A stretch of DNA of 64,000 bases from Candidatus Pelagibacter sp. (GTDB taxonomy: Bacteria; Pseudomonadota; Alphaproteobacteria; Pelagibacterales; Pelagibacteraceae), in the NCBI GenBank assembly GCA_028226735.1, contig JAOIYV010000003.1, positions 1 through 64,000 on the forward strand. The letters are read 5' to 3'. The notes below the pieces were generated by a model. The model had not been told where the DNA came from. It searched no databases and saw only the letters and a list, made by a program, of their open reading frames with translations. Within the stretch, counting starts at the first letter, position 1. The number at the start of each line of letters is the position of its first letter. Below are positions 11,884 through 20,735 of the stretch, one piece after another. The translations under genes were made by a program, and so were the position numbers.

Positions 11884-12352
11884 AATTTTGCCGGCCAATA
11901 CTATATTTTTTATTAATTCGCCATCTTGATTCGGCACGCACAATATAGCCACAACAGTTTATAGAACTACATTTGCATGGAAACTGCTTATAATCCTCAT
12001 CGTATCCAAAACCATAATCACAAGTTATTTCTTCGCCTTTTTTGATATCTTTTATAGCGATAACCCATAATTTTAAACCTGTTCCGTTATAGTCACAATT
12101 ATTAGAACATGAGTGGTTAATTAAGCGCGCTGTGTTCCAAGAAACATCACCATCAAGGTCATATTTTTTATTTAAATTAAACAAGTAAATAGGTTTTGCA
12201 TTGTCAAATTTTTCAGATTCTTCTGTCTGTTTTTTAGTGATAATTTTTCCAACATAATCAATAATTCTGGTTCCTTCTTTGATATGTTTTGTTGCATAAA
12301 GACCGCGTCCTTTTCTATCAATATTAGATTTTTTAATTCTATAAAGTTTCAT
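11873..12352 (-). CDS. SET-domain protein lysine methyltransferase-like
   Basis: A 159-aa protein that is almost entirely a SET domain. GRGLYATKHIKEGTRI opens it, ARLINHSC is the SAM-binding and active-site motif, and ITCDYGFGYDE supplies the catalytic Tyr region. A post-SET-like cysteine cluster follows (CKCSSINCCGYI). SET enzymes methylate lysines using SAM. Bacterial members with a post-SET zinc site occur sporadically and often lack known substrates. It lies beside a histone-deacetylase-like gene on the same strand, 31 bp downstream of that gene. The target is unknown; ribosomal or nucleoid proteins are possible. Confidence 0.88.
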   Translation of the reverse strand: MKLYRIKKSNIDRKGRGLYATKHIKEGTRIIDYVGKIITKKQTEESEKFDNAKPIYLFNLNKKYDLDGDVSWNTARLINHSCSNNCDYNGTGLKLWVIAIKDIKKGEEITCDYGFGYDEDYKQFPCKCSSINCCGYIVRAESRWRINKKYSIGRQNSNK

Positions 12353-12383
12353 TGTGAGTTCTTTAAAGGCTATTTTAAAATTA

Positions 12384-13313
12384 TCAATTAAATTCTATTA
12401 GTGCCTCGACATGGCTCTGAGTACTTTCTTGGAGTGCTAATAAATCGTAGCCACCCTCTAGAATAGAAACTACTTTTCCACCACACAATGATTTAGATAA
12501 TTCAAGAGTTCTCTTTGTAAGTGTGTAAAAGTCTTTAGACTCTAATTTAAATTGGGCCAAAGGGTCATTTTTATGTGCGTCAAAACCTGCTGAAAACAAG
12601 ATAAACTCAGGTTTAAAATCCTTTAACTTCCTTAAAACAAATTCGTATGCATTTAAGTATTCCTCGGAAGTAGTCCCAGCAGGTAATGGAATGTTAAAAA
12701 TATTGTTATCTTTTCCTCTTTCGTTCTCTTTTCCAGATCCTGGATAAAATGGAAATTGATGAGTTGAAATATATAATACTTTTTTATTATCATAAAAGAT
12801 ATCTTGAGTTCCATTTCCATGATGAACGTCAAAATCAATAATTGCAACTTTATTTAATTTATATTTTTCTATTAAATAGTGAGCTCCTACTGCCACATTA
12901 TTATAAACACAAAAACCCATGGCTTTATCTCTTTCTGCATGGTGTCCGGGTGGTCTTACTGCACAAAAAGCATTTTTAAACTCTTTATTTTGAACACCAT
13001 CAATTGCTGTAATAATTGAACCCACAGCATCTAGAGTAGCTTCCTTACTTCCCGAAGAAATAATTGTATCTCCATCTAAAAAAGACAAGCCTTGTTCTGG
13101 AAAAGATTTTTCTACAAAATTTATATAATTAGAGCTATGAGCAGTTTCTAGAATAAATTTATCAAATTTGGCAGGTTTTTTCCAAATAAGATTTTTATTG
13201 TCTATCTTTTTAAAATTATCTATTATTACAGTTACTCTGTCTACTTTTTCTGGATGCCCATTTCCAGTATTATGATTTTGATAAGTATCAGAGGTTATTA
13301 AACCAGTTTTCAT
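12384..13313 (-). CDS. Histone deacetylase family (acetoin utilisation/AcuC-like) amidohydrolase
   Basis: A 309-aa zinc hydrolase of the arginase/deacetylase fold. The charge-relay and metal-site motifs are intact: RPPGHHAERDKAMGFC (paired His), DFDVHHGNGTQDIF (metal Asp/His) and SAGFDAHKNDPL. Bacterial members remove acetyl groups from small polyamine-like molecules or from protein lysines; sequence alone does not decide which. It starts one base from the end of the 64-aa gene upstream, and the SET-domain gene follows, so the two chromatin-type enzymes are probably co-expressed. Confidence 0.9.
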   Translation of the reverse strand: MKTGLITSDTYQNHNTGNGHPEKVDRVTVIIDNFKKIDNKNLIWKKPAKFDKFILETAHSSNYINFVEKSFPEQGLSFLDGDTIISSGSKEATLDAVGSIITAIDGVQNKEFKNAFCAVRPPGHHAERDKAMGFCVYNNVAVGAHYLIEKYKLNKVAIIDFDVHHGNGTQDIFYDNKKVLYISTHQFPFYPGSGKENERGKDNNIFNIPLPAGTTSEEYLNAYEFVLRKLKDFKPEFILFSAGFDAHKNDPLAQFKLESKDFYTLTKRTLELSKSLCGGKVVSILEGGYDLLALQESTQSHVEALIEFN

Positions 13314-13508
13314 CTAATATTGATACTCTTTGTAAATAATTTCTCTATCTATTTTGTTCATTCCTCTAGTTTTTTCCATAAATTTATTACGTGTTTCTCT
13401 ATTTTTAAAAGTATAAACGCAAAATGTATTTTTAGAATGATAGATAGCTTTCAATTCATCATCAATTTCAATTAATTCTTTTGGAATGTCGGCTTTAATA
13501 CAAATCAT
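13314..13508 (-). CDS. Small conserved-looking protein, unknown function
   Basis: A 64-aa protein fitted exactly between dapE (1-bp overlap at its start) and the deacetylase gene (adjacent). This argues that it is translated. It is acidic in the first third (PKELIEIDDELKAIYH) and basic and aromatic after that, with no signal or membrane segment. I recognise no domain. The tight spacing on both sides suggests one transcript dapD-dapE-small protein-deacetylase. Confidence 0.6.
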   Translation of the reverse strand: MICIKADIPKELIEIDDELKAIYHSKNTFCVYTFKNRETRNKFMEKTRGMNKIDREIIYKEYQY

Positions 13509-14662
13509 TAAAAATAATTTTTAAGGATTTCAATGTATATTCTTGTCAATTTTTTTAAGTCTAAAATAGAAACAGCTTCGTCAACTTTATGCATAGTTTT
13601 GCCCACTAAACCAAACTCTAGACAAGGTGCAATTTTTCTAATGAATCTTGCATCGGATGTTCCTCCCGTTGTAGATAGTTTAGGTTTAATTTTGGTAATT
13701 TTTTTTATGATTTTCTGAATCATATAAGTTGTTTTATTTGGTTTAGTCAAAAAAGCTTCACCTGAAACACGATAATCTATTTTAAAATTGGATTTATCTT
13801 TTTTGACTATTTTTCTTAAAATTTTGTTTAATCTATTTTTTAAACTGGAAGATGAGTGTTTATTATTAAATCTAATATTAAATGTAGCTTTAGCAATTCC
13901 TGGAATAATATTATCAGCAATATTGTCTATATTTATTTTAGTTACTTCAAGATTAGTAGCCTGGAAATCTTTTGTTCCTTTGTCAAATTTAATTTCTTTA
14001 AGCTTTTTTAAAATTTTAACTATAGTGTTTGAGGGGTTATTTGCTCTATCTGGATATGCTACATGACCCTGAGAACCAATGACTGTTAATTCTCCAGTTA
14101 TGCTTCCTCTTCTTCCAATTTTCATCATTTCACCAAGTTTATTAGGGTTTGTTGGTTCTCCAACCAAACAAAAATCTATTTTTTCTTTTTTCTTTTTTAG
14201 ATAATCAACTACTTTTTTTGTTCCATTGATTGCAATGCCCTCCTCATCCCCAGTGATTAGTAAACTTATAGAGCCATTGATTTTTTTATTACTTGCTACA
14301 AAACTATTTACAGCAACAACCCAGCTTGCAATTGCGCTTTTCATATCATTCGCACCTCTTCCAATAAGATAATTTTTTTTGATAACAGGACTAAAGGGTT
14401 TTACAGTCCAATCTTTCAGATTTCCTGGAGGCACCACATCTAAGTGTCCTGCAAACATAAAGTTTGGCTGAGATTTACCAAGTCTTGCATATAAATTTTT
14501 TACAGGCTTAGATTTTTTGTCCTTAAACTCTAAAATTTTACAATCGAACCCAATAGCAGTTAGTTTTTTTGCTAAAAACTTCATTATTCCAGCATCAATC
14601 GGTGTAACAGTTGGAAATTTTATTAGCTCTTTAGCTAGAGTAATTTCATTGTAAGTCGGCAT
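13508..14662 (-). CDS. dapE: Succinyl-diaminopimelate desuccinylase
   Basis: M20 zinc peptidase-family enzyme that releases LL-diaminopimelate from its succinyl form in lysine and peptidoglycan precursor synthesis. The metal-binding and catalytic motifs are FAGHLDVVPPG, GRGANDMKSA and LLITGDEEG. The dimerisation insert is present, and TTGGTSDARF near the C-terminus matches DapE. The length, 384 aa, is normal. It starts one base after dapD, its pathway neighbour. Confidence 0.95.
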   Translation of the reverse strand: MPTYNEITLAKELIKFPTVTPIDAGIMKFLAKKLTAIGFDCKILEFKDKKSKPVKNLYARLGKSQPNFMFAGHLDVVPPGNLKDWTVKPFSPVIKKNYLIGRGANDMKSAIASWVVAVNSFVASNKKINGSISLLITGDEEGIAINGTKKVVDYLKKKKEKIDFCLVGEPTNPNKLGEMMKIGRRGSITGELTVIGSQGHVAYPDRANNPSNTIVKILKKLKEIKFDKGTKDFQATNLEVTKINIDNIADNIIPGIAKATFNIRFNNKHSSSSLKNRLNKILRKIVKKDKSNFKIDYRVSGEAFLTKPNKTTYMIQKIIKKITKIKPKLSTTGGTSDARFIRKIAPCLEFGLVGKTMHKVDEAVSILDLKKLTRIYIEILKNYF

Positions 14663-14663
14663 T

Positions 14664-15494
14664 CTAGTCTCTCAACAGATCGTTAACCGAAGTTTTAGAT
14701 CTAGTTTTTTCATCGACTTGTTTAATAATTACCGCACAATATAATGAGGGTGCTGATGTATTATTTTTATCTGGTAGAGATCCAGGCACAACAACTGAGT
14801 AAGGTGGTATCTTTCCATAAATAATTTCACCTGTTTTTCTATTAACAATCTTAGTTGATTGCCCAATATACATTCCCATACTTAATACAGAACCTTCCCC
14901 AACTATAACTCCTTCAACTACCTCTGACATTGCGCCAACAAAGACGTTGTCTTCAATAATTGTAGGGAGTGCTTGAGCAGGCTCTAAAACACCACCAATA
15001 CCTGACCCGGCAGATATATGACAATTTTTTCCAATCTGACAACAGCTACCAGCACGACTAAAAGTATCCATCATAGTTCCGTCATCAATATAAGCTCCAA
15101 TATTTACATAGCATGGCATTAAGACAGCATTTTTTCCAACGAAAGATCCTTTCCTAACTGGCGAGTTAGGAACCATTCTAAAGCCAGCTTTTTCAAAGTC
15201 CTCTTTTGTCCACCCTGCTGTTTTTCCTTTCAGTAAATGAGCCTTATCATGCCAAGCACTATAGGGACCAGTTAATGTTTCCATGCCATGAATTCTAAAA
15301 CTTAACATGATAGCTTTTTTAATATGTTGATGAGTAATCCATTCTCCGTTAATTTTTTCTGCAACTCTTACTTTTCCACTGTCCAGGTCTTCAATAATTT
15401 GGTTAATTGTATTCTTTAGGCTTTTATCAGAATTTTGATTTACCTTATCTTTAATATCCCAAGCATCATTAATTATTTTTTCGAATTCTGTCAT
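14664..15494 (-). CDS. dapD: Tetrahydrodipicolinate N-succinyltransferase
   Basis: Succinylates tetrahydrodipicolinate, the step before DapC and DapE. The C-terminal half is a left-handed beta-helix of hexapeptide repeats (about residues 115-215, e.g. GKNAVLMPCYVNIGAYIDDG and VGAMSEVVEGVIVGEG). The helical N-terminal domain is typical of DapD. At 276 aa it is full length. The pair dapD-dapE shows that the succinylase branch of lysine synthesis is used. Confidence 0.96.
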   Translation of the reverse strand: MTEFEKIINDAWDIKDKVNQNSDKSLKNTINQIIEDLDSGKVRVAEKINGEWITHQHIKKAIMLSFRIHGMETLTGPYSAWHDKAHLLKGKTAGWTKEDFEKAGFRMVPNSPVRKGSFVGKNAVLMPCYVNIGAYIDDGTMMDTFSRAGSCCQIGKNCHISAGSGIGGVLEPAQALPTIIEDNVFVGAMSEVVEGVIVGEGSVLSMGMYIGQSTKIVNRKTGEIIYGKIPPYSVVVPGSLPDKNNTSAPSLYCAVIIKQVDEKTRSKTSVNDLLRD

Positions 15495-15516
15495 ATTTCT
15501 TTATCATTAGGTTAGT

Positions 15517-16188
15517 TTATGCTGCTTTTAATATATTAATTTCTTGAAGAAAAGAAGGCAAGTTCTTAATCTTGTAATCAATGTACGGTTTATCAGCATC
15601 TTTTTTTGCAAAAGCCTCTTCATTTTCAAGCCAACACGTTTTCATTCCTAAATTTTTAGCTTGTTCTAAATTATGAGCAATATCCTCAATTAATATTGAT
15701 TTCGCAGGATCTATCTTAAATTTTTCTATTATTTTTTTATAAGGATCAGCGTGAGGCTTTGGGACAAAGTTAGCATCGACAATGTCAAATGCTCCATCAA
15801 ATAAGTCATCAATACCTAATTGTTTTGTTACATTTTTAACATGCGCATGCGATCCATTGGTAAATATATATTTTTTTTCTTTAATTTTTATTAACTCTTC
15901 TCTTAATTTTATATCCTTGGGCAACCAACTAATATCAATATCATGTACAAACTCTAAAAAATCATGAGGATCTATACTATCTTGTTTCATTAATCCTGAC
16001 AATGTTGTTCCATATTCATAAAAATATTTTTTTTGGATTTCTTTAGCTTTAATTAAATCCACGTTCATTTTTTTTGATATAAATGCACTCATTTTTTTGT
16101 CGACTTCAGAAAATACTTTAGTTTGTCCAGAGTACAACGTATTATCTAGATCAAAGATCCAATGTTTTATGTTTAATAAATTTTTCAT
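15517..16188 (-). CDS. HAD-superfamily hydrolase, pyrimidine 5'-nucleotidase (SDT1-like) type
   Basis: A 223-aa haloacid-dehalogenase phosphatase. Motif I is WIFDLDNTLY with both Asp residues, motif II lies in YIFTNGSHAH, and motif III/IV is ILIEDIAHNLEQAKNLGM. The motif I sequence and helical cap match the pyrimidine 5'-nucleotidase/SDT1-like subfamily common in alphaproteobacteria. The substrate is not provable from sequence. It overlaps argB by 4 bp and precedes dapD by 22 bp. Confidence 0.85.
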   Translation of the reverse strand: MKNLLNIKHWIFDLDNTLYSGQTKVFSEVDKKMSAFISKKMNVDLIKAKEIQKKYFYEYGTTLSGLMKQDSIDPHDFLEFVHDIDISWLPKDIKLREELIKIKEKKYIFTNGSHAHVKNVTKQLGIDDLFDGAFDIVDANFVPKPHADPYKKIIEKFKIDPAKSILIEDIAHNLEQAKNLGMKTCWLENEEAFAKKDADKPYIDYKIKNLPSFLQEINILKAA

Positions 16189-17051
16189 TCTCTAATTAAA
16201 GTTCCAGAACCTTTATCAGATAATAATTCAAATAAAAGTGAGTGGTTTTTTCTTCCATCAATTATTACGACTCCTTTAACCCCATTACTTGCAACATCAA
16301 GACAATTATTAATTTTAGGTATCATTCCACCGGAGATAACTTCTTGTTCAATTAATTTATTTGCTTTGCCAGTGTTAATCTCAGGTATTAGTATCCTATT
16401 TTCATCTAATACACCCTCCACATCACTAATAATCATTAGTCTCCTAGCTTTTAGTTCTTTTGCTATTGAACCAGCAACTGTGTCTGCATTGATATTAAAT
16501 GTTTGATTGTTTTCGTCTAATCCTAATGGAGCAACTACTGGTACACTATTAACTTTGATAATTTCTTTTAAAACGTTAGTCTTTATATTAGTTGGTGTTC
16601 CTACAAAACCTAATTCATTACTTTCAGGTTTTACAGTAATTATATTATACTCTCTAGAAGTAATTCTTTTTGCTTCACAAGATTGATCTTTTAAAGCATA
16701 AACAATTTCCTTGTTAAACTCAATCAATACATCCTCAACTATATTAATAGTGTCTTTATCTGTAACTCTTAGTCCATTGATAAAATTACTTTTAATATTA
16801 AGTTCATTTAACTTTTTATTTATTCTTTTTCCACCGCCGTGGACAATGATCGGATTAAAACCAAGTTTTTTTAAAACAACTACATCTTCAATAAAAATTT
16901 TAAATAAACTTGGATTAACAAGGACACTTCCACCACATTTAATGACAATAAATTCATCATTATACTTTTTTAAGTATTTTTTTACTTCTTCAAATGTTGG
17001 ACCATCTTTAGGTAAGATTTTTATTAACGTCTTTTCTTCTAACAATGACAT
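16185..17051 (-). CDS. argB: Acetylglutamate kinase
   Basis: Second step of arginine synthesis, phosphorylating N-acetylglutamate. Features include the N-terminal KCGGSVL, the IIVHGGGKRI nucleotide site, INADTVAGSIAKELKA and the GGMIPK motif near the C-terminus. Length 288 aa. It begins directly after yidC and overlaps the HAD gene. In many relatives engB lies between yidC and argB; here there is no room for it. The other arginine genes in the window, argD-argF, are 39 kb away. Confidence 0.95.
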   Translation of the reverse strand: MSLLEEKTLIKILPKDGPTFEEVKKYLKKYNDEFIVIKCGGSVLVNPSLFKIFIEDVVVLKKLGFNPIIVHGGGKRINKKLNELNIKSNFINGLRVTDKDTINIVEDVLIEFNKEIVYALKDQSCEAKRITSREYNIITVKPESNELGFVGTPTNIKTNVLKEIIKVNSVPVVAPLGLDENNQTFNINADTVAGSIAKELKARRLMIISDVEGVLDENRILIPEINTGKANKLIEQEVISGGMIPKINNCLDVASNGVKGVVIIDGRKNHSLLFELLSDKGSGTLIRE

Positions 17052-18728
17052 TTAAGTGGTTTTAATAGTCATTTTTCTTTGCACAATATATTGCTGGATC
17101 ATTGTGAAGATATTATTGAAAGACCAATAAATGACTAGTCCAGCAGCAAAAGGCGCAAGTATTACAGTTAAAAATAATGGAAAGAACATAAATATTTTAG
17201 CTTGTATAGGGTCTGGTGGTGTTGGGTTTAACTTCTGTTGAATAAACATAGTTACACCCATAATGATCGGCCAAGCACCTATTAACAAAAATGATGGTGG
17301 GTCCCATGGGATTAATCCAAATAGGTTAAACATCGAAGTAGGATCTCTATCACTTAAATCTTTTATCCATCCATAAAAAGGCATATGACGCATTTCTAAC
17401 GTTACAAAAAGAATTTTATAGAATGCAAAAAAAACTGGTATTTGGACAAGTATAGGCAAACATCCACTCATAGGGTTAACTTTTTCCTTTTTATAAAGAG
17501 CCATCATTGCCTGTTGTAATTTCATTTTATCATCTTTGTGAAGCTCTTTCAGTCTAGCCATTTCAGGAGCCAAAAGCTTCATTTTACCCATGCTTTTAAA
17601 ACTAAAATTTGCAAGTGGAAAAAATGCTAATCTAATACAAACTGTAACAGCAATAATTGCTAAACCATAATTACCAAGTAATTTAAAAAAATAATCTAAA
17701 GCAAAAAATAAAGGCTTTGTTATAAAATACATAAAGCCCCAATCAATAACTAAATCAAATTTATTAATGTTTAATTTTTTGGCATAACCATCAATTATAT
17801 TCACTCTTTTAGCAGCAGTTATAATTTGAATTTTTTCTTCTATTGAGCTATTTGGACCAACCTCGGTACCTTGAGTAGATATATAATTTGCACGAAATTT
17901 ATTTTTATAATCAAAAGTTGTTTTAAATTCTTTGCCCTTCTGAGGTATAACCGATGTAATCCAATATTTATCTGAAATACCCACAAATCCTTCTTGTGCA
18001 GTTTGAGTAAATTTCTTTTCTTGGATATCATCATAATCTTCTTCAATTAATTCATCATCAAGTACGGATAAAAAACCTTCATGTAAAATATAAAAGCCAG
18101 AAATTTCAGGAATTTTATTTCTAATTATTTGTCCATATGAATAAAAATTATAAGATTTATTTGATTTGTTAATTATCTTTTCTTTTACTGTAAAAAGAAA
18201 CTGATCGTCTAAAGCTATATGTTTTTCAAATGTGATTCCTTGAGAATTACTCCAGATTAATTTTATAGGACTATTATTGGTTAATCTTTTGTTTCCTTTA
18301 ATTTTCCAAACTGTAGATGAGTCTGGAACATCTATATTTTTATTAGTTGTTACAAAACCACTTTCAATTAAATAGCCATCATCAACATTTCTTGGGCTTA
18401 ATAGAGTTACCTTTTCTTCACCGTTAAGCTCAACATTGTACTCTTTAAATGTCAAATCATCTATTGTTGCACCTTTTAAAGAAATAGATCCGATTACACT
18501 ATTATTTTCAAATTGAACTCTATCATTTTCTTTTAATGAATCTTGTCTTGATAATTTTGTAAAGTTTTCATTTTTATCAATGCTAGGAGCATCTGCATTT
18601 TGCTCAATTTTTTTTTGCTCGGCTAGATTTTGTTTTATTACCTCAGGGTTGGGTTGAAAAAAAAGACTATAAAGAATTATAACAGCTGCACTCAACGATA
18701 TAGCAGCTATTACATTTTTACTATCCAT
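17052..18728 (-). CDS. yidC: Membrane protein insertase YidC (long, Gram-negative type)
   Basis: Inserts and folds inner-membrane proteins with or without SecYEG. The N-terminal TM (about 7-24) is followed by a large periplasmic beta domain (about 50-330). The conserved insertase core of five TM helices follows, including NPMSGCLPILVQIPVFFAFY and the cytoplasmic loop with EMARLKELH. Length 558 aa. It overlaps yidD by one base and belongs to the rpmH-rnpA-yidD-yidC unit. Confidence 0.96.
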   Translation of the reverse strand: MDSKNVIAAISLSAAVIILYSLFFQPNPEVIKQNLAEQKKIEQNADAPSIDKNENFTKLSRQDSLKENDRVQFENNSVIGSISLKGATIDDLTFKEYNVELNGEEKVTLLSPRNVDDGYLIESGFVTTNKNIDVPDSSTVWKIKGNKRLTNNSPIKLIWSNSQGITFEKHIALDDQFLFTVKEKIINKSNKSYNFYSYGQIIRNKIPEISGFYILHEGFLSVLDDELIEEDYDDIQEKKFTQTAQEGFVGISDKYWITSVIPQKGKEFKTTFDYKNKFRANYISTQGTEVGPNSSIEEKIQIITAAKRVNIIDGYAKKLNINKFDLVIDWGFMYFITKPLFFALDYFFKLLGNYGLAIIAVTVCIRLAFFPLANFSFKSMGKMKLLAPEMARLKELHKDDKMKLQQAMMALYKKEKVNPMSGCLPILVQIPVFFAFYKILFVTLEMRHMPFYGWIKDLSDRDPTSMFNLFGLIPWDPPSFLLIGAWPIIMGVTMFIQQKLNPTPPDPIQAKIFMFFPLFLTVILAPFAAGLVIYWSFNNIFTMIQQYIVQRKMTIKTT

Positions 18729-18970
18729 TATCTCTTAACCTTTAATTCTTTGACTACTGGATCAAAGCTATCTCTTTTGGAATAAGGGTGGCAAGATAAG
18801 ATTCTTTTTATTGCTTTAAGTAGACCTTTCGTTAAGCCGTAGGTTTTGAGACAATCAATTGCATACTCAGAGCACGTTGGTAGGTACCTACATGATGGAG
18901 CTAGGTAGGGACTTATAAACATTCTATAAATTTTGATTATACCAATTAAAATATTAACTATAATTTTCAT
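18728..18970 (-). CDS. yidD: Membrane protein insertion efficiency factor YidD
   Basis: An 80-aa YidD protein with an amphipathic N-terminal helix and the family block YLAPSCRYLPTCSEYA, followed by GLLKAIKRILSCHPYS. It sits between rnpA and yidC, with 1-bp overlaps on both sides, as is usual. It aids YidC-dependent insertion. Confidence 0.95.
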   Translation of the reverse strand: MKIIVNILIGIIKIYRMFISPYLAPSCRYLPTCSEYAIDCLKTYGLTKGLLKAIKRILSCHPYSKRDSFDPVVKELKVKR

Positions 18971-19314
18971 TACTTAATTTTTTTAAAATCTTGAAATAAA
19001 GTTTCTTTTATTACCTGATATTCATTGTTTAGCATAGTTGTTTTCGCAATAATTAAATATGATAAATTAAAGTTTATTGATAGATTTTTGACCAAATCAT
19101 TCATAATGTTTCTTAATCTTCGCTTAACCTTGTTTCTTTTAACAGCACTTTTTATCTGTTTTTTTTTTGCCACAAAACTAATATTCAATTTTCTATTATT
19201 TTTTTTTTCAAGTTTTCCAAAAAATAGAGTTACATACTTATTAGAAATTTTTTTCTTTTGGAGTAAACTTTTGAAATCTTCGTTTTTAGAAAGAGCAATA
19301 ATTTTGCTTTTCAT
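18970..19314 (-). CDS. rnpA: Ribonuclease P protein component
   Basis: Protein subunit of RNase P, which matures tRNA 5' ends. The 114-aa very basic protein has the RNR motif in AVKRNKVKRRLRN (about residues 66-78) and the FVAKK strand before it. It lies 4 bp downstream of rpmH and overlaps yidD by one base, the standard order. Confidence 0.93.
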   Translation of the reverse strand: MKSKIIALSKNEDFKSLLQKKKISNKYVTLFFGKLEKKNNRKLNISFVAKKKQIKSAVKRNKVKRRLRNIMNDLVKNLSINFNLSYLIIAKTTMLNNEYQVIKETLFQDFKKIK

Positions 19315-19318
19315 TTAA

Positions 19319-19459
19319 CTAAACAGAAACTGTTAAAGATTTTCTTCCTTTAGCTCTTCTTCTAGCTAATAGCTTAATACCACCTTTGGTTTTCATCTTT
19401 GATCTAAAACCGTGTTTTCTAGCTCTTTTAATATTTGAGGGTTGATAAGTTCTTTTCAT
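19319..19459 (-). CDS. rpmH: Ribosomal protein L34
   Basis: A 46-aa basic protein starting [20 protein letters not shown] and ending [10 protein letters not shown], the full L34 pattern. The start codon is the ATG at 19459 and the stop lies 4 bp before rnpA. It opens the rpmH-rnpA-yidD-yidC-argB transcript. The 93-bp gap upstream separates it from the divergent TVP38-type gene and must hold both promoters. Confidence 0.97.
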   Translation of the reverse strand: MKRTYQPSNIKRARKHGFRSKMKTKGGIKLLARRRAKGRKSLTVSV

Positions 19460-19552
19460 AAGTATAGTTAAAAAATTTATTAAATTTCGCTCTTTATAGT
19501 AATTATATGTATAAATAGCAAATAGAAGATTTTATAATACAGTCAATATATT

Positions 19553-20272
19553 ATGGAAAAATCAAATAAAGTTAAAATAATTTTAGGTTTATTTTATCTT
19601 ATTGTTGTTTCATCATTTTTATACTTTTTTTTATCAAAATTTACTCTTGAAGAATTAACTAGCTATGAATTTATTAAAAATAATAGAGATTATTTTTTTG
19701 CATTAAGACAATCAAATTTATTTTTATTATCTCTAATATTTTTAGCATCATTAATTATTTGGGTATTAATGGCAGGCTTTGGTTCACCGGTTGCTTTATT
19801 GGGAGGGTTTATTTTTGGTAAGTGGTTGGGTACTTTTATAGTAGTAACTGGTTTATCAATTGGTGCTGCCCTTCTATATGTTTTTGGAAATTATTTTTTA
19901 AAAGAAATAATTAAAACAAAGTTTTTATCTAAATTTCAAAAGCTTGAATCTAAATTCAAAAAATCAGAATTTAATTATCTTTTAGCTTATAGATTTATAG
20001 GTGGAATTCCCTTTGCTCTATCAAATTTATTGCCATGTATTTTCAATGTTAAATTGAGTAATTTTTTTTTAGCAACTTTTATTGGAATTATTCCACAAAT
20101 ATTTTTAGTAGTTTCAATTGGAAGTGGTCTTGAAAAAATCATTAATCAGAATTTAGAGCCACCAAGAATTATAGAAATAATATATTCGCCGGACATATAT
20201 ATTCCAATAATCGCATTTGCGATCTTGGTTGTAATAACAATTATAGCTAGAAAAATATTTTATAGAAATTAA
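19553..20272 (+). CDS. TVP38/TMEM64 (VTT-domain) membrane protein
   Basis: A 239-aa inner-membrane protein with about six hydrophobic segments. The central block (AGFGSPVALLGGFIFGKWLGT, then GAALLYVFGNYF and YLLAYRFIGGIPFALSNLLPC) matches the VTT/SNARE-associated domain shared by TVP38, TMEM64 and DedA proteins, several of which are lipid scramblases or flippases. The substrate is not evident. It is monocistronic, divergent from rpmH and followed by a 164-bp spacer. Confidence 0.85.
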   Translation: MEKSNKVKIILGLFYLIVVSSFLYFFLSKFTLEELTSYEFIKNNRDYFFALRQSNLFLLSLIFLASLIIWVLMAGFGSPVALLGGFIFGKWLGTFIVVTGLSIGAALLYVFGNYFLKEIIKTKFLSKFQKLESKFKKSEFNYLLAYRFIGGIPFALSNLLPCIFNVKLSNFFLATFIGIIPQIFLVVSIGSGLEKIINQNLEPPRIIEIIYSPDIYIPIIAFAILVVITIIARKIFYRN

Positions 20273-20404
20273 CCTCTAGCTTTTTTAGAATAAAACTTTA
20301 AATTTATCCTTATCGTTGGAGTTATAAGATTTAACTATAGGGTCAAATTCAGTAATTATTAAGGTATTTTTCTAATAAGTGATTTTTTGCCTTAATTTTT
20401 TTCA

Positions 20405-20410
20405 TATAAT
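20405..20410 (+). promoter_or_regulatory. Probable -10 element before the small basic protein-dcd-murA unit
   Basis: A perfect TATAAT lies 26 bp upstream of the ATG at 20437, inside the only sizeable spacer (20273-20436) of this stretch. The -35 region is just T-rich and shows no good TTGACA. The rest of the spacer holds no convincing gene. Assignment rests on the -10 box and position alone. Confidence 0.4.
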
Positions 20411-20436
20411 GATTTATATCTAATTGAGGAAATTTT

Positions 20437-20634
20437 ATGGGAATTCATTACGATTATAAATCTACCAAGGGCAACAAGTTAATGGAAAAGCAAGCCAAGA
20501 GAGAGAGAAAGCTTGCAGAAAAAAGAGCGAAACGTGAAGCTAAAGAGGGACCCAAAAAAAAAGTGGAAACCGAAAAACATCTGGATGCATCAAAACCTAT
20601 TACTTTAGATTTTTTAACCAATCCAGACAAATAA
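20437..20634 (+). CDS. Small basic protein, first gene of the dcd-murA unit, unknown
   Basis: A 65-aa Lys/Arg/Glu-rich protein, with a central charged helix (about residues 17-45, MEKQAKRERKLAEKRAKR) and a C-terminal LDFLTNPDK. It looks like a small nucleic-acid- or ribosome-associated protein, but I recognise no defined family. An AGGA-type ribosome-binding sequence (ttgaggaaatttt) precedes the ATG. Its stop codon overlaps the start of the next tiny gene (TAATG). Confidence 0.6.
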   Translation: MGIHYDYKSTKGNKLMEKQAKRERKLAEKRAKREAKEGPKKKVETEKHLDASKPITLDFLTNPDK

Positions 20635-20735
20635 TGAATGATAAAGAAAAAAAAGAAAAGCTGAGCTTAGCGCTTAGAAAAAATCTTAAAAAAAGAAAAA
20701 TATTTCAAAAAAAAATTAAAAAAAAAAATAAATAA
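20634..20735 (+). CDS. 33-residue Lys/Arg-rich peptide gene coupled to dcd
   Basis: A very short reading frame, 33 codons plus stop. The ATG overlaps the stop of the upstream small gene and its own TAA overlaps the ATG of dcd; both junctions are TAATG. The product begins MNDKEKKEKLSLALRKNLKK and is extremely basic. Its LSxALRxNLxxRK pattern resembles short conserved peptides encoded near murA in other alphaproteobacteria (from memory, untested). Stop-start overlap on both sides makes translation plausible. Confidence 0.5.
   Translation: MNDKEKKEKLSLALRKNLKKRKIFQKKIKKKNK

Noticed and set aside
17040..17060. Missing engB between yidC and argB as evidence of a deletion
   Set aside because: The junction is clean (adjacent stop and start) and engB position varies among alphaproteobacteria, so it is probably elsewhere in the genome.
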